Assembly (NCBI RefSeq): GCF_014650115.1
Contig: NZ_BMUI01000010.1
Location: 124,001 to 188,000, forward strand
Direction: 5' to 3'
Length of the DNA stretch: 64,000 nucleotides
From: Streptomyces olivaceoviridis
GTDB lineage: Bacteria; Actinomycetota; Actinomycetes; Streptomycetales; Streptomycetaceae
Shown: piece by piece, positions 1 through 8,753 of the stretch
Numbering within the stretch: the stretch's first letter is position 1
How the letters are laid out: every line of letters starts with the position of its first letter
The notes under the pieces: generated by a model
Database searches by the model: none
Seen by the model: only the letters and a program-made list of their open reading frames with translations
Told to the model about the DNA's origin: nothing
Made by a program: the position numbers and the translations under genes

Positions 1-638
1 CCCTGCCCGTACACGGCGATCCGGTCGCCGAGCCGGACGGCCTCCTCGATGTCGTGCGTGACCAGCAGCACCGTCTTGCGCACCGCCGCCTGCATCCGCA
101 GGAACTCGTCCTGCAACTGCTCCCGCACCACCGGGTCGACCGCGCCGAACGGCTCGTCCATCAGCAGCACCGGCGGATCCGCGGCCAGCGCCCGCGCCAC
201 GCCGACCCGCTGCCGCTGCCCGCCGGACAACTGCTCCGGATAGCGCGGGCCGTAGGTCTGCGGATCCAGCCCCACCAGGTCCAGCAGCTCGGCCGCCCGG
301 GCCCGCGCCTTCGCCCGCTTCCAGCCGAGCAGCGCGGGCACGGTCGCGGTGTTGTCCAGGACGGTGCGGTGCGGGAAGAGGCCCACCTGCTGGATGACGT
401 ACCCGATCCGGCGGCGCAGCCGGACCGGGTCGACGGTCGCGATGTCCTCGCCGCCGACGAGGATCCGGCCCGAGGTCGGCTCGATGAGCCGGTTCACCAT
501 CATCATGGTCGTCGTCTTGCCGCACCCGGAGGGCCCGACGAGCGTGACCAGTTCCCCCTCGGCCACCTCGAAGGAGAGGTCGTCCACGGCCGTCGTACCG
601 TCCGGATACCGCTTGGTGACCTGCTCGAACCGGATCAT
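1..638 (-). CDS. Osmoprotectant/betaine-type ABC transporter ATP-binding protein (3' end outside window)
   Basis: Energises import of compatible solutes (glycine betaine, proline, choline or carnitine type) at the cytoplasmic membrane. Reading leftward from ATG at 638 the protein begins MIRFEQVTKRYPDGT. Walker A GPSGCGKTT, the QQVGLFPH Q-loop region, the LSGGQRQR signature and Walker B LLMDEPFGAVDP are all present. The double 'PHRTV...NTATVP' spacing and 'EFLRMQ' stretch match the OpuCA/ProV subfamily better than sugar ATPases. The frame stays open to base 1, so the C-terminus (possibly CBS domains) and the partner permeases lie outside. Family assignment is firm; substrate is inference. Confidence 0.85.
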   Translation of the reverse strand, partial: MIRFEQVTKRYPDGTTAVDDLSFEVAEGELVTLVGPSGCGKTTTMMMVNRLIEPTSGRILVGGEDIATVDPVRLRRRIGYVIQQVGLFPHRTVLDNTATVPALLGWKRAKARARAAELLDLVGLDPQTYGPRYPEQLSGGQRQRVGVARALAADPPVLLMDEPFGAVDPVVREQLQDEFLRMQAAVRKTVLLVTHDIEEAVRLGDRIAVYGQ

Positions 639-712
639 TCCCTCAACGTACGGCACGCCGCCGCACGCTTCATTCCGTCGTGCCCCGACCGGCGGACGCC
701 CGGGAGGCGCGG

Positions 713-1354
713 TCAGCCGAGCAGGATCACCTCCAGGGTGCGGGGGCCGTGGACGCCCTCCACCCGGTCCAGTTCGATGTCGCTGGTGGCCGACGGGCCC
801 GAGATCCAGGTCAACGGACGGGTGGGGTCGAGGCGTTCGAGGGCCTGGGGTACGGAGGAGACGACCTGGTCCGGGACGCGGACGACACAGATGTGGTGGT
901 CCGGGACGAGCGAGATCCGCCGCCGGCCCTGGTCGGGGGAGCCGTCGAGCACGATCGTGCCGGTCTCGGCGATGGCCACGGCGCATCCCGTCACCACACT
1001 GTCCACCCGGTCCAGCCGCCGTGCGGTGTCCGCCACCCGGTCGTGGACGCGCACGGGATCGGCGGCGGACAGCCACTCCGGCGGCAGCCCGGGAGGAACC
1101 AGCACCTCCTGGGAGCCGCGCTCGGCCAGCAGCCGCATGACGAGCAGCGGCAGCTCCTCCGCGTCGCAGCGGTGCACGACGGCCCGGTAGTCCACCAGGT
1201 TCTCCGCCAGCAGCTCCACCGTCTCCTCGGTGGTCCGCTGCCCGTGCTCGCGCAGGTAGTCCCGGGGCACGGCCTCCTCGTACGGCCCCTCGTCCGCGGG
1301 CACGTCCGCGAGCGCGCGCCGCACCCGGCCCAGGATCCGCTCCCTGCTGCTCAC
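713..1354 (-). CDS. lutC: LutC-type lactate utilization protein (LUD domain)
   Basis: 213-residue protein of the LutC/YkgG family, the third component of the LutABC L-lactate oxidising complex that converts lactate to pyruvate in the cytosol. The C-terminal half has the family's conserved AIAETGTIVLDGSPDQGRR and LVPDHHICVV stretches. The GTG start at 1354 overlaps the lutB stop as GTGA, so translation is probably coupled. It is the last gene of the minus-strand rhamnose/lactate string. Length and motifs fit the family; the exact role of LutC in the complex is known only from Bacillus work. Confidence 0.9.
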   Translation of the reverse strand: MSSRERILGRVRRALADVPADEGPYEEAVPRDYLREHGQRTTEETVELLAENLVDYRAVVHRCDAEELPLLVMRLLAERGSQEVLVPPGLPPEWLSAADPVRVHDRVADTARRLDRVDSVVTGCAVAIAETGTIVLDGSPDQGRRRISLVPDHHICVVRVPDQVVSSVPQALERLDPTRPLTWISGPSATSDIELDRVEGVHGPRTLEVILLG

Positions 1355-2829
1355 TTCGCACCGTCCTTTCCGCCGCGCGTGCGCTGCCACCAGTCCCGGA
1401 ACGGTTCCGGCGGCACGGCCGGCAGGTCCCGGGTGCCGCTCCACGCCCGACCGGGGCCGGGCAGGGCACGGGGGTGCAGCCGGCGGGTGCGGGAGGCCAG
1501 CCGCTGGCCCGTGCGCAGGGCGCCGGGGTGCGTGAACGCCCAGCGCGCCGCCCGCATCGCCGCCCGCTCGGCCGCGTGCCCCTTCGCCGGCTGGAGCACC
1601 ACCGTGTTGCCCTGCCGCACCGCCGGACCGCCCTCGACCACCCGCTCCCGCAGGTGCACCAGCACCTCGGGGATGTCGATGGCGACCGGGCACACCTCGT
1701 AGCAGGCCCCGCACAGGCTCGACGCGTACGGCAGGGAGGCGTCGATCTCGCTCGCCGTGCCCCTCAGCTGGGGGCTGAGGATGGCGCCGATGGGGCCCGG
1801 GTAGACCGAGCCGTACGCGTGCCCGCCCGCCCGCTCGTACACCGGGCACACGTTCAGGCAGGCCGAGCAGCGGATGCAGCGCAGCGCCTGGCGGCCGACC
1901 TGGTCGGCGAGGGTGTCGGTGCGGCCGTTGTCGAGCAGGACCAGGTGGAAGGCGCGCGGACCGTCGCCGTCCGTCGTTCCCGTCCACATGCTGGTGTACG
2001 GGTTCATGCGCTCGGCGGTGGAGGAGCGGGGCAGGGTCTGGAGGAAGACCTCCAGGTCGCGCCAGGTGGGCACCACCTTCTCGATGCCGACGACCGAGAT
2101 GAGCGTCTCCGGCAGGGTCAGGCACATCCGGCCGTTGCCCTCGGACTCCACGACGACCAGCGTGCCGGTCTCGGCGACCATGAAGTTGGCGCCGGAGACG
2201 CCGACCTTGGCGCGCAGGAACTTCTCCCGCAGGTGCAGCCGGGCCGCCTCGGCGAGTTCGGCGGGCGTGTCCGTCAGACCCTCCGGGGCCGGGCGGCCCC
2301 ACTCACCCATCTCGGTGCGGAAGATGTCGCGGATCTCGCCCCGGTTGCGGTGGATGGCCGGGACCAGGATGTGCGAGGGGCGGTCCTTGCCCAACTGCAC
2401 GATCAGTTCGGCGAGGTCGGTCTCGTAGGCGCGGATGCCCTCGGCCTCCAGGGCTTCGTTGAGGCCGATCTCCTGCGTGGCCATGGACTTGACCTTCACG
2501 ACCTCCGACTCGCCGGTCTCCTTGACCAGCCGGGCGACGATCCGGTTGGCCTCCTCGGCGTCCGCCGCCCAGTGGACCGTACCGCCGGCCGCGGTGACCG
2601 ACTCCTCCAACTGGACGAGGTAGTGGTCGAGATGGCGCAGGGTGTGGTCCTTGATCCGCCTGCCCGCCTCGCGCAGCGCCGCCCAGTCGGGCAACTCGCC
2701 CACCGCCTTGGCCCGTTTGGCCCGGATGGTGTGGGTGGCGTGCCGCAGATTGCCCCGCAGGACGGGGTTGTGGACGGCGTCGTGCGCGGCCTTCGGGAAG
2801 GCCGGCATGCCCAGATACGTTCCGGTCAT
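1351..2829 (-). CDS. lutB: LutB-type iron-sulfur lactate utilization protein
   Basis: 492-residue iron-sulfur protein of the LutB/YkgF family. It has an N-terminal LUD domain with AETGTLVVVESEGNGRM near residue 230, and two ferredoxin-type clusters: CIRCSACLNVCP near residue 315 and CGACYEVCP near residue 372, as expected for two [4Fe-4S] centres. ATG at 2829 overlaps the lutA stop (ATGA) and its own stop overlaps lutC, so lutA, lutB and lutC are tightly coupled. Works with LutA and LutC to oxidise lactate, here most likely the lactate produced from rhamnose by the upstream aldolase/dehydrogenase. Confidence 0.93.
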   Translation of the reverse strand: MTGTYLGMPAFPKAAHDAVHNPVLRGNLRHATHTIRAKRAKAVGELPDWAALREAGRRIKDHTLRHLDHYLVQLEESVTAAGGTVHWAADAEEANRIVARLVKETGESEVVKVKSMATQEIGLNEALEAEGIRAYETDLAELIVQLGKDRPSHILVPAIHRNRGEIRDIFRTEMGEWGRPAPEGLTDTPAELAEAARLHLREKFLRAKVGVSGANFMVAETGTLVVVESEGNGRMCLTLPETLISVVGIEKVVPTWRDLEVFLQTLPRSSTAERMNPYTSMWTGTTDGDGPRAFHLVLLDNGRTDTLADQVGRQALRCIRCSACLNVCPVYERAGGHAYGSVYPGPIGAILSPQLRGTASEIDASLPYASSLCGACYEVCPVAIDIPEVLVHLRERVVEGGPAVRQGNTVVLQPAKGHAAERAAMRAARWAFTHPGALRTGQRLASRTRRLHPRALPGPGRAWSGTRDLPAVPPEPFRDWWQRTRGGKDGAK

Positions 2830-3581
2830 ACGGCCGGTTCCTCCTCCGTGCTCGCCAGGATCTCCGCGATGTGCACCGGCCGCATGCCCGTGCGCAGCCG
2901 GCTCATCGTGCCGCCGAGGTGCATCAGGCAGGAGTTGTCGGCCGCGCACAGCACCTCCGCGCCGGTCGACTCGGCGTTGCGCACCTTGTCGGCACCCATC
3001 GCCGCCGACACCTCCGCGTTCTTCAGCGCGAACGTGCCGCCGAACCCGCAGCACTCCTCCGCGCCCGGCAGCTCGACCAGTTCCAGCCCCTTGACGGCCT
3101 GGAGCAGCCGGCGCGGCCGGTCGCCGAGCCCGAGCCCGCGCAGCCCGTGGCAGGTCGGGTGGTAGGTCACCGTGTGCGGGTAGTAGGCGCCCACGTCCGT
3201 CACCCCGAGCACGTCGACCAGGAACTCCGTCAGCTCGTACGTCTTCGGCACCACCGGCGCCAGCGTCCGGGCCAGCGCGTCCCCGCGCCCCTCGGCCCGG
3301 GCCCGCTCGCCCATGCGGGGATACAGCTCCCGCACCATCGCCCCGCACGACCCGGACGGGGTCACGATCGCCTCGTACTCCCCGAAGACATCGGAGAAAT
3401 GCCGGGCCAGCGGCTCGGCCTCATGCCGGTAGCCGGTGTTGTAGTGGGCCTGTCCGCAGCAGGTCTGCGCCATCGGGAAGTCGACGTCGACACCCAGTCT
3501 GGTCAGCAGCTTCACCACGGCCCGGCCGGTGTCCGGATACAGCGTGTCGTTGACACAGGTCAGGAACAGGGCGACACGCAT
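2826..3581 (-). CDS. lutA: LutA-type cysteine-rich (CCG domain) lactate utilization protein
   Basis: 251-residue protein with two cysteine-rich CCG domains: TCCGQAHYNTGY near residue 38 and ECCGFGGTF near residue 180, the heterodisulfide-reductase/GlpC-like domains that define LutA/YkgE. ATG at 3581 gives the canonical MRVALFLTCVNDTLYPDTG beginning; the longer open frame to 3650 adds a non-conserved leader and is rejected. It follows rhaB by 72 bases on the same strand, with no obvious terminator between them, which suggests co-transcription with the rhamnose genes. Confidence 0.92.
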   Translation of the reverse strand: MRVALFLTCVNDTLYPDTGRAVVKLLTRLGVDVDFPMAQTCCGQAHYNTGYRHEAEPLARHFSDVFGEYEAIVTPSGSCGAMVRELYPRMGERARAEGRGDALARTLAPVVPKTYELTEFLVDVLGVTDVGAYYPHTVTYHPTCHGLRGLGLGDRPRRLLQAVKGLELVELPGAEECCGFGGTFALKNAEVSAAMGADKVRNAESTGAEVLCAADNSCLMHLGGTMSRLRTGMRPVHIAEILASTEEEPAV

Positions 3582-3653
3582 CGCGGCTCCTCGGTGTCGG
3601 TCATCGGACGAGTGAAGGGTAGTCGGCGGGCGGCGCCGACGGGAGACCACGGC

Positions 3654-5117
3654 TCACCGCGTGGCGAGCCGGGCCTGGGCCGCCCGCCACGGGCCGGTGT
3701 CGCCGCGGGGCGTGTACCGGGTGAGCGGCTGGGTCCGGGTGAGCAGCCCGCGCAGGGCGGCGAGATCGCCGACGAGCCCGTCCGCGCGGGCCTGCACGAG
3801 CACGTTGCCGAGGGCCGCCGCCTCGGTGGCGCCGGCCACCACCGGCAGCCCGCAGGCATCGGCCGTCAGCTGGCACAGCAGCGCGTTGCGGGTGCCGCCG
3901 CCGACCAGGTACACCACGTCCACCGGATGATCGGCCAGCCGCTGCGCGTCCAGCACGGCCCGCCGGTGGGCGAGGGCCAGCGAGTCGAGGATGCAGCGGG
4001 TGGTCTCGGCCCGGGTCTCCGGCACCGGCTGCCCCGACGCGCGGCACGCCTCGGCGATCCGCTCCGGCATCCGCCCCGGCGCCAGGAACGCCTCGCCCCC
4101 GGCGTCCACCACCGCGCGCAGCGCCGGCACGGTGGCCGCCTCCCGCAGCAGCGTTCCCAGATCCGGCTCGCCCCAGGCCCGTACGCACTCCTGGAGCAGC
4201 CACAGCCCCATGATGTTGCGCAGATAGCGGACGGTGCCGTCGAGCCCCAGCTCATTGGTGAAGTTCGCGGCCCGGCTCTCCTCGGTGAGCACCGGAGCGG
4301 ACAGTTCCAGGCCGGCCAGGGACCAGGTGCCGGTGCAGATGTAGGCGAAGCGCTCCCCGGTCGCCGGGACGGCGGCCACCGCCGACGCGGTGTCGTGCGA
4401 GCCGACGGCCGTCACCGGCACCGGACCGGTCAGGCCCGTCTCCGCCAGCACCTCCGGCCGCAGCGTCCCGGCCGGATCACCCGGCCGGCGCAGCGGCGCG
4501 AACAGCCCGAGGTCGATGCCCAGCCGTTCGGCGACCTCGTAGGACCAGTCCCGGGTCCGGGGATCGACGAGCTGGGTGGTGGAGGCGTTGGTCAGCTCGG
4601 TGCCCTGCTCGCCGGTGAGCCAGTACGCCAGCAGGTCCGGGACCAGCAACAGCCGCCTGGCGTGGGTGAACTGCTCCGCGGCGCGGGCGGCCGTGAGCTG
4701 GTAGAGGGTGTTGAACGGCGCGTACTGGATGCCCGTCGCCGCGTACAGCTGTGCCGCCGGCACGGTCGCCCACACCTTCTCCGCGACCCCCTCGGTGCGG
4801 GCGTCGCGGTAGTGCACCGGGTTGCCGAGCAGGGCCCCGTCGGCGTCCAGCAGGCCGTAGTCGACGGCCCAGCTGTCGATGCCCACGGAGGCGAGCCGTC
4901 CACCGCAGTGGGCACCGGCCGCCCGGAGCCCGTCGAGGACACCGCCGTAGAGCGCCAGGATGTCCCAGCGCAGCCCCTCCGGTACGCGCACCGGCCGGTT
5001 GGGGAACCGGTGCGCCTCGCTCAGCTCCACCGAGTCCGGACTCACCCGCCCCACCATCACCCGCCCGCTGGAAGCGCCGAGATCGACCGCGGCGTACGAC
5101 TTCACGCCCGCGCTCAT
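3654..5117 (-). CDS. rhaB: Rhamnulokinase
   Basis: 487-residue FGGY-family sugar kinase that phosphorylates L-rhamnulose to L-rhamnulose 1-phosphate. The first phosphate motif is AAVDLGASSGRVMVG (residues 9-23), GIDSWAVDYGLL follows near residue 77, and the C-terminal VYLVGGGTRNALLCQLTAD (near 405) is the adenosine motif typical of RhaB. ATG at 5117 overlaps the stop of the aldolase gene as ATGA. Length matches RhaB (about 480-490). Context between aldolase and LutA supports rhamnulose rather than xylulose or fuculose as substrate. Confidence 0.93.
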   Translation of the reverse strand: MSAGVKSYAAVDLGASSGRVMVGRVSPDSVELSEAHRFPNRPVRVPEGLRWDILALYGGVLDGLRAAGAHCGGRLASVGIDSWAVDYGLLDADGALLGNPVHYRDARTEGVAEKVWATVPAAQLYAATGIQYAPFNTLYQLTAARAAEQFTHARRLLLVPDLLAYWLTGEQGTELTNASTTQLVDPRTRDWSYEVAERLGIDLGLFAPLRRPGDPAGTLRPEVLAETGLTGPVPVTAVGSHDTASAVAAVPATGERFAYICTGTWSLAGLELSAPVLTEESRAANFTNELGLDGTVRYLRNIMGLWLLQECVRAWGEPDLGTLLREAATVPALRAVVDAGGEAFLAPGRMPERIAEACRASGQPVPETRAETTRCILDSLALAHRRAVLDAQRLADHPVDVVYLVGGGTRNALLCQLTADACGLPVVAGATEAAALGNVLVQARADGLVGDLAALRGLLTRTQPLTRYTPRGDTGPWRAAQARLATR

Positions 5118-7153
5118 CGCAGGAACGCGGCCGCCACACCCGCGTCGACCGGGATGTGCAGCCCGGTGGTGTGGGTGAGGTCCCCGCCCGTGAGCGCGAA
5201 CACCGCGTTCGCCACGTGCTCGGGCAGCACCTCCCGCTTCAGGATCGTCCGCTGCGCGTAGAACTCGCCCAGCTTCTCCTCCGGCACCCCGTACACCGCG
5301 GCCCGCTGCGCCCCCCAGCCCCCGGCGAAGATCCCGGACCCGCGCACCACACCGTCCGGGTTGACCCCGTTCACCCGGATCCCGTGCTCGCCCAGCTCGG
5401 CGGCCAGCAGCCGCACCTGGTGGGCCTGGTCGGCCTTGGTGGCGGAGTAGGCGATGTTGTTGGGCCCGGCGAACACGGCGTTCTTGGAGGCGATGTAGAC
5501 GATGTCGCCGCCCAGCCCCTGCGCGGTCATCACCCGCGCCGCCTCCCGCGACACGAGGAAGGACCCGCGGGCCATGATGTCGTGCTGGAGGTCCCAGTCC
5601 TTGACCGACGTCTCCAGCAGCGGCTTGGAGATGGAGATCCCGGCGTTGTTGACGACGAGGTCCACCCCGCCGAAGGCGAGGGAGGCCGCCTTGAACGCGG
5701 CGGCGATCCGCTCCTCGTCGGTGACGTCCACGGTGACGGCGACGGCCTTGTCCGGCCCGCCCAGTTCCTCGGCGACGGCCACGGCGTTCTCGCCGTTCAG
5801 ATCGGCGACGACGACACACGCCCCCTCCGCCACCAGCCGGTGCGCGATGGCCTTCCCGATCCCGCTGCCGGCCCCCGTCACGAGCGCGACGCGCGTGGCG
5901 AGCGGCCTGGGCTCCGGCATCCGCTGGAGCTTGGCCTCCTCCAGCGCCCAGTACTCGATCCGGAACTTCTCGGCTTCCTCGATCGGCGCGTACGACGACA
6001 CCGCCTCGGCCCCGCGCATGACGTTGACGGCGTTGACGTAGAACTCGCCCGCCACCCGGGCGGTCTGCTTGTCCTTGCCGAAGCTGAACATGCCGACACC
6101 CGGGACGAGCACGACGGCCGGGTCGGCGCCGCGCATGGCGGGGGAGTCGGGCAGGGCGTGCCGCCGGTAGTAGGCGGCGTACTCCTCGCGGTAGGCGGCG
6201 TGCAGCTCCCGCAGCCGCGCGACGGCGTCCTCAAGCGGCGCGGCCGGCGGCAGGTCCAGCACGAGCGGCCGGACCTTGGTGCGCAGGAAGTGGTCGGGGC
6301 AGGAGGTGCCGAGGGCGGCCAGCCGGGGGTGCTCGGCGCGGGCGAGGAAGTCGAGGACGACCTCGGAGTCGGTGAAGTGCCCGACCTGCGGCCGGTCCTG
6401 GGACGCCAGGCCCCGGACGTACGGCGCCAGCGCGGCGGCCCGCTCCCTCCGCTCGGCCTCGGGCAGGGCCTCGTATCCGTCGACGACCGGTCCGAAGGGC
6501 TCCGCCTTCCCCCTCTCGGCGAGGAACGCCTCGGCGGTCCGGATGATGTGCAGCGAGTTGTGCTCGCACTCCTCGGACGTCGCTCCCCACGCGGTGATCC
6601 CGTGCCCGCCGAGAACGCACCCGATGGCCTGCGGGTTGGCCTCCTTGATCGCGGCGATGTCCAGCCCGAGCTGGAACCCGGGCCGCCGCCACGGCACCCA
6701 CACCACGCTGTCCCCGAAACACTCGGCGGTCAGCTTCTCCCCGTCGGCCGCACACGCGAGCGCGATCCCCGAGTCGGGATGCAGATGGTCCACGTGCGGG
6801 GCGTCCACCAGACCGTGCATGGCGGTGTCGATGGAGGGCGCGGCCCCGCCCTTGCCGTGCAGACAGTAGTCGAAGGCGCCGACCATCTCGTCCTCGCGCT
6901 CGACACCGGGGTACACGTCCACGAGGGCCCGCAGCCGGTCCAGCCGCAGCACGGCCAGCCCCGACGCGGTGAGCGTGCCGAGGTCGCCCCCGGAGCCCTT
7001 CACCCACATCAGCTCCACCTCACCCCCGGTGACGGGATCGGTGGCGCTGCCCTTGGCCGACGCGTTCCCGCCGGCGTAGTTGGTGTTACGGGGATCGGAG
7101 CCGAGCCGGTGGGAGCGGTCGAGGAGAGCGTCGACTTCGGGGCGGGTGGTCAT
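5114..7153 (-). CDS. Bifunctional rhamnulose-1-phosphate aldolase / lactaldehyde dehydrogenase
   Basis: 679-residue two-domain protein. Residues about 1-400 form a class II aldolase/adducin-like domain (start MTTRPEVDALLDRSHRLGSD, then NYAGGNASAKG, HVDHLHPDSGIA metal-ligand region near 115). Residues about 417-679 form a short-chain dehydrogenase with VTGAGSGIGKA, NNAGIS and the catalytic Y-S-A-T-K near 566. This RhaEW/RhaD-type fusion splits rhamnulose 1-phosphate into dihydroxyacetone phosphate and L-lactaldehyde, and the dehydrogenase oxidises the lactaldehyde to lactate. The product would feed LutABC downstream. Start chosen at ATG 7153; the frame open further upstream lacks conservation. 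Confidence 0.93.
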   Translation of the reverse strand: MTTRPEVDALLDRSHRLGSDPRNTNYAGGNASAKGSATDPVTGGEVELMWVKGSGGDLGTLTASGLAVLRLDRLRALVDVYPGVEREDEMVGAFDYCLHGKGGAAPSIDTAMHGLVDAPHVDHLHPDSGIALACAADGEKLTAECFGDSVVWVPWRRPGFQLGLDIAAIKEANPQAIGCVLGGHGITAWGATSEECEHNSLHIIRTAEAFLAERGKAEPFGPVVDGYEALPEAERRERAAALAPYVRGLASQDRPQVGHFTDSEVVLDFLARAEHPRLAALGTSCPDHFLRTKVRPLVLDLPPAAPLEDAVARLRELHAAYREEYAAYYRRHALPDSPAMRGADPAVVLVPGVGMFSFGKDKQTARVAGEFYVNAVNVMRGAEAVSSYAPIEEAEKFRIEYWALEEAKLQRMPEPRPLATRVALVTGAGSGIGKAIAHRLVAEGACVVVADLNGENAVAVAEELGGPDKAVAVTVDVTDEERIAAAFKAASLAFGGVDLVVNNAGISISKPLLETSVKDWDLQHDIMARGSFLVSREAARVMTAQGLGGDIVYIASKNAVFAGPNNIAYSATKADQAHQVRLLAAELGEHGIRVNGVNPDGVVRGSGIFAGGWGAQRAAVYGVPEEKLGEFYAQRTILKREVLPEHVANAVFALTGGDLTHTTGLHIPVDAGVAAAFLR

Positions 7154-7286
7154 GACTACCGGTTCCTTCCAGGGGAGGGGACGTGGAGAAGGGGCGCGGG
7201 GCCGTGTCGATACGCGGTTCCGCCGGGTGGGCGCGACGAGCCACAACGGACCCGCACCCCGCGACGGCGCTTCAGAGGCAGACGCT

Positions 7287-8447
7287 TCACGCCCCCCAGC
7301 CGGCCTGCTCGCCCCCGACCCGCTCGGCGACGATCCGCTCGGCCCACCCGGACCGGGCGTACGCGCCCATCGGATCGGGGTCCAGCCCCGACTCCTGGCG
7401 GACCTCGCCGAGGAGCCCCCGCACATCCGTGTTGTACGCGTCCATCAGCACGGCATTGGCCCCCAGTACGTCCCCGGAAGCCTGCGCCCGGGCCAGCGCC
7501 GCCCGATCGACCAGCAGCGCCTTCGCGGTGGCCTCCTGCACGTTCATGACCGACCGGATGATCGCCGGGATCTTCGCCTCGATGTTGTGGCACTGGTCGA
7601 GCATGAACGCGACGTCGGAGGTGAACCCCCCGCCCCGGATCACCTCGTACATGATCCGGAAGAGCTGGAAGGGGTCGGCCGCCCCCACCATCAGGTCGTC
7701 GTCGGCGTAGAAGCGCGAGTTGAAGTCGAACCCGCCGAGCTTCCCCTCCCGCAGCAGCAGCGCCACGATGAACTCGATGTTGGTCCCCGGCGCGTGGTGC
7801 CCGGTGTCGACGACCACCTGGGCCTTGTCGCCGAGCTTCAGACAGTGCGCGTAGGCGGTCCCCCAGTCCGGCACGTCGGTCGTGTAGAACGCCGGCTCGA
7901 AGAACTTGTACTCCAGCAGCATCCGCTGGCCGTCCCCCAGCCGGGCGTACACCTCGGCCAGCCCCTCGGCCAGCCGGTCCTGCCGGGCGCGGATGTCGTC
8001 CTGCCCGGGGTAGTTCGTCCCGTCGGCGAACCACAGCTTCAGGTCCCGTGACCCGGTGGCGTCCATGATGTCGACGCACCGCAGCAGGTGGTCGACGGCC
8101 TTGCGCCGCACCGCCGCGTCCGGATGGCAGATGCTGCCCAGCTTGTAGTCGTCGTCCTGGAAGGTGTTGGAGTTGACCGCGCCCAGCCGCACCCCGCGCT
8201 CCTCGGCGTACTTCGCGAGCGCCGCGTAGTCCTCCACGGTGTCCCACGGAATGTGCAGGGCGACCGTCGGCGCGACCCCGGTGAAGGCGTGCACCTGGGC
8301 CGCGTCCTCCAGCTTCTCCCAGGGCGAGCGCGGCACACCGGCCTGCGCGAACACCTTGAACCGGGTGCCCGAGTTCCCGTACGCCCACGACGGCGTCTCG
8401 ACGGCCTGGGTCTTGAGCGCGGCCTTCACCGCGGCGAGGTCGGTCAC
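7287..8447 (-). CDS. rhaI: L-rhamnose isomerase
   Basis: 386-residue xylose-isomerase-fold enzyme converting L-rhamnose to L-rhamnulose, of the RhaI type (Pseudomonas stutzeri-like) rather than E. coli RhaA. Recognisable are SWAYGNSGTRFKVF near the N-terminus, LKLWFADGTNYPGQDD, LEYKFFEPAFYTTDVPDWG, DTGHHAPGTNIEFIV and the metal-binding FDFNSRFYADDD stretch. Start is GTG at 8447, preceded by CAGGAGC on the minus strand. First gene of the minus-strand operon; a sigma-70-type promoter and operator lie just upstream. A 133-base gap separates it from the aldolase gene. Confidence 0.92.
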   Translation of the reverse strand: MTDLAAVKAALKTQAVETPSWAYGNSGTRFKVFAQAGVPRSPWEKLEDAAQVHAFTGVAPTVALHIPWDTVEDYAALAKYAEERGVRLGAVNSNTFQDDDYKLGSICHPDAAVRRKAVDHLLRCVDIMDATGSRDLKLWFADGTNYPGQDDIRARQDRLAEGLAEVYARLGDGQRMLLEYKFFEPAFYTTDVPDWGTAYAHCLKLGDKAQVVVDTGHHAPGTNIEFIVALLLREGKLGGFDFNSRFYADDDLMVGAADPFQLFRIMYEVIRGGGFTSDVAFMLDQCHNIEAKIPAIIRSVMNVQEATAKALLVDRAALARAQASGDVLGANAVLMDAYNTDVRGLLGEVRQESGLDPDPMGAYARSGWAERIVAERVGGEQAGWGA

Positions 8448-8523
8448 TTGGGGGCTCCTGTGGTGGCGGGGGGACGACTGAGCGGATGTCGGACGGAACG
8501 ACCGAGCATGTGAACGCCGAATG

Positions 8524-8535
8524 TGAAACGATTCA
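8524..8535. promoter_or_regulatory. LacI-type operator, leftward promoter
   Basis: TGAAACGATTCA: TGAA and TTCA arms around a central CG, typical of LacI-family operators. It sits about 7 bases downstream of the predicted minus-strand -10 box, over the expected transcription start, where a repressor would block initiation. The LacI protein encoded at 14515-15552 is the natural candidate ligand-responsive binder. Confidence 0.6.
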
Positions 8536-8542
8536 GAACGGC

Positions 8543-8571
8543 AAGCTAGGTGTCGGGCGCAGGGGTGTCAA
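8543..8571 (-). promoter_or_regulatory. Predicted promoter of the rhaI-lutC operon
   Basis: On the minus strand TTGACA (8571-8566), a 17-base spacer and TAGCTT (8548-8543) form a near-consensus vegetative-type promoter for the leftward operon. The -10 box lies about 95 bases upstream of the rhaI GTG. Start site not shown by sequence alone. Confidence 0.7.
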
Positions 8572-8620
8572 GGGCTCCAGTAGCCCCCGTCTTCCGTGAT
8601 CCGGACGTGACCTTTGGCTA

Positions 8621-8635
8621 TCGAAAGTTTTTCGA
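8621..8635. promoter_or_regulatory. Central inverted repeat in the rhamnose divergon
   Basis: TCGAAA-GTT-TTTCGA, a perfect 6-base inverted repeat with 3-base centre, midway between the two predicted promoters and just upstream of the rightward -35 box. Probably a regulator-binding site; it differs from the two TGAAA elements, so it may bind a second protein. Confidence 0.5.
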
Positions 8636-8645
8636 CACGGACCCA

Positions 8646-8675
8646 TTGACGTGACATGACTGTGGTGCCTACGGT
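8646..8675 (+). promoter_or_regulatory. Predicted promoter of the rhamnose ABC transporter operon
   Basis: TTGACG at 8646-8651, an 18-base spacer and TACGGT at 8670-8675. The transcript would begin near 8682, about 72 bases upstream of the ATPase ATG, with an operator at 8690-8701 immediately downstream. Confidence 0.6.
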
Positions 8676-8689
8676 CCCCGCAATCCACT

Positions 8690-8701
8690 TGAAACCTTTC
8701 A
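8690..8701. promoter_or_regulatory. LacI-type operator, rightward promoter
   Basis: TGAAACCTTTCA: perfect 5-base arms TGAAA/TTTCA around CC. It differs from the leftward copy at two positions (CG to CC and A to T) and lies about 15 bases after the rightward -10 box, so the two copies mirror each other across the divergent region. Confidence 0.6.
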
Positions 8702-8753
8702 CGACACCGTGGCGGCCTCGCGGCCCCTTCGCCGGTGTCGTCGAGGAGCCCCC

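Larger units (their letters stand above)
8448..8753. promoter_or_regulatory. Divergent rhamnose promoter region
   Basis: 306 bases without a gene between rhaI (leftward) and the sugar ABC transporter operon (rightward). It holds two opposing -35/-10 pairs, two 12-base TGAAA/TTTCA-type operator sequences, each beside one predicted transcription start, and a central perfect inverted repeat at 8621-8635; each is listed separately. The local composition is clearly less GC-rich than the flanking genes, as expected for a regulatory segment. Confidence 0.8.

Noticed and set aside
2871..5261. 796-residue plus-strand frame across lutA and rhaB
   Set aside because: Antisense shadow with no ribosome-binding site or recognisable domain; the minus-strand genes have full catalytic motifs.
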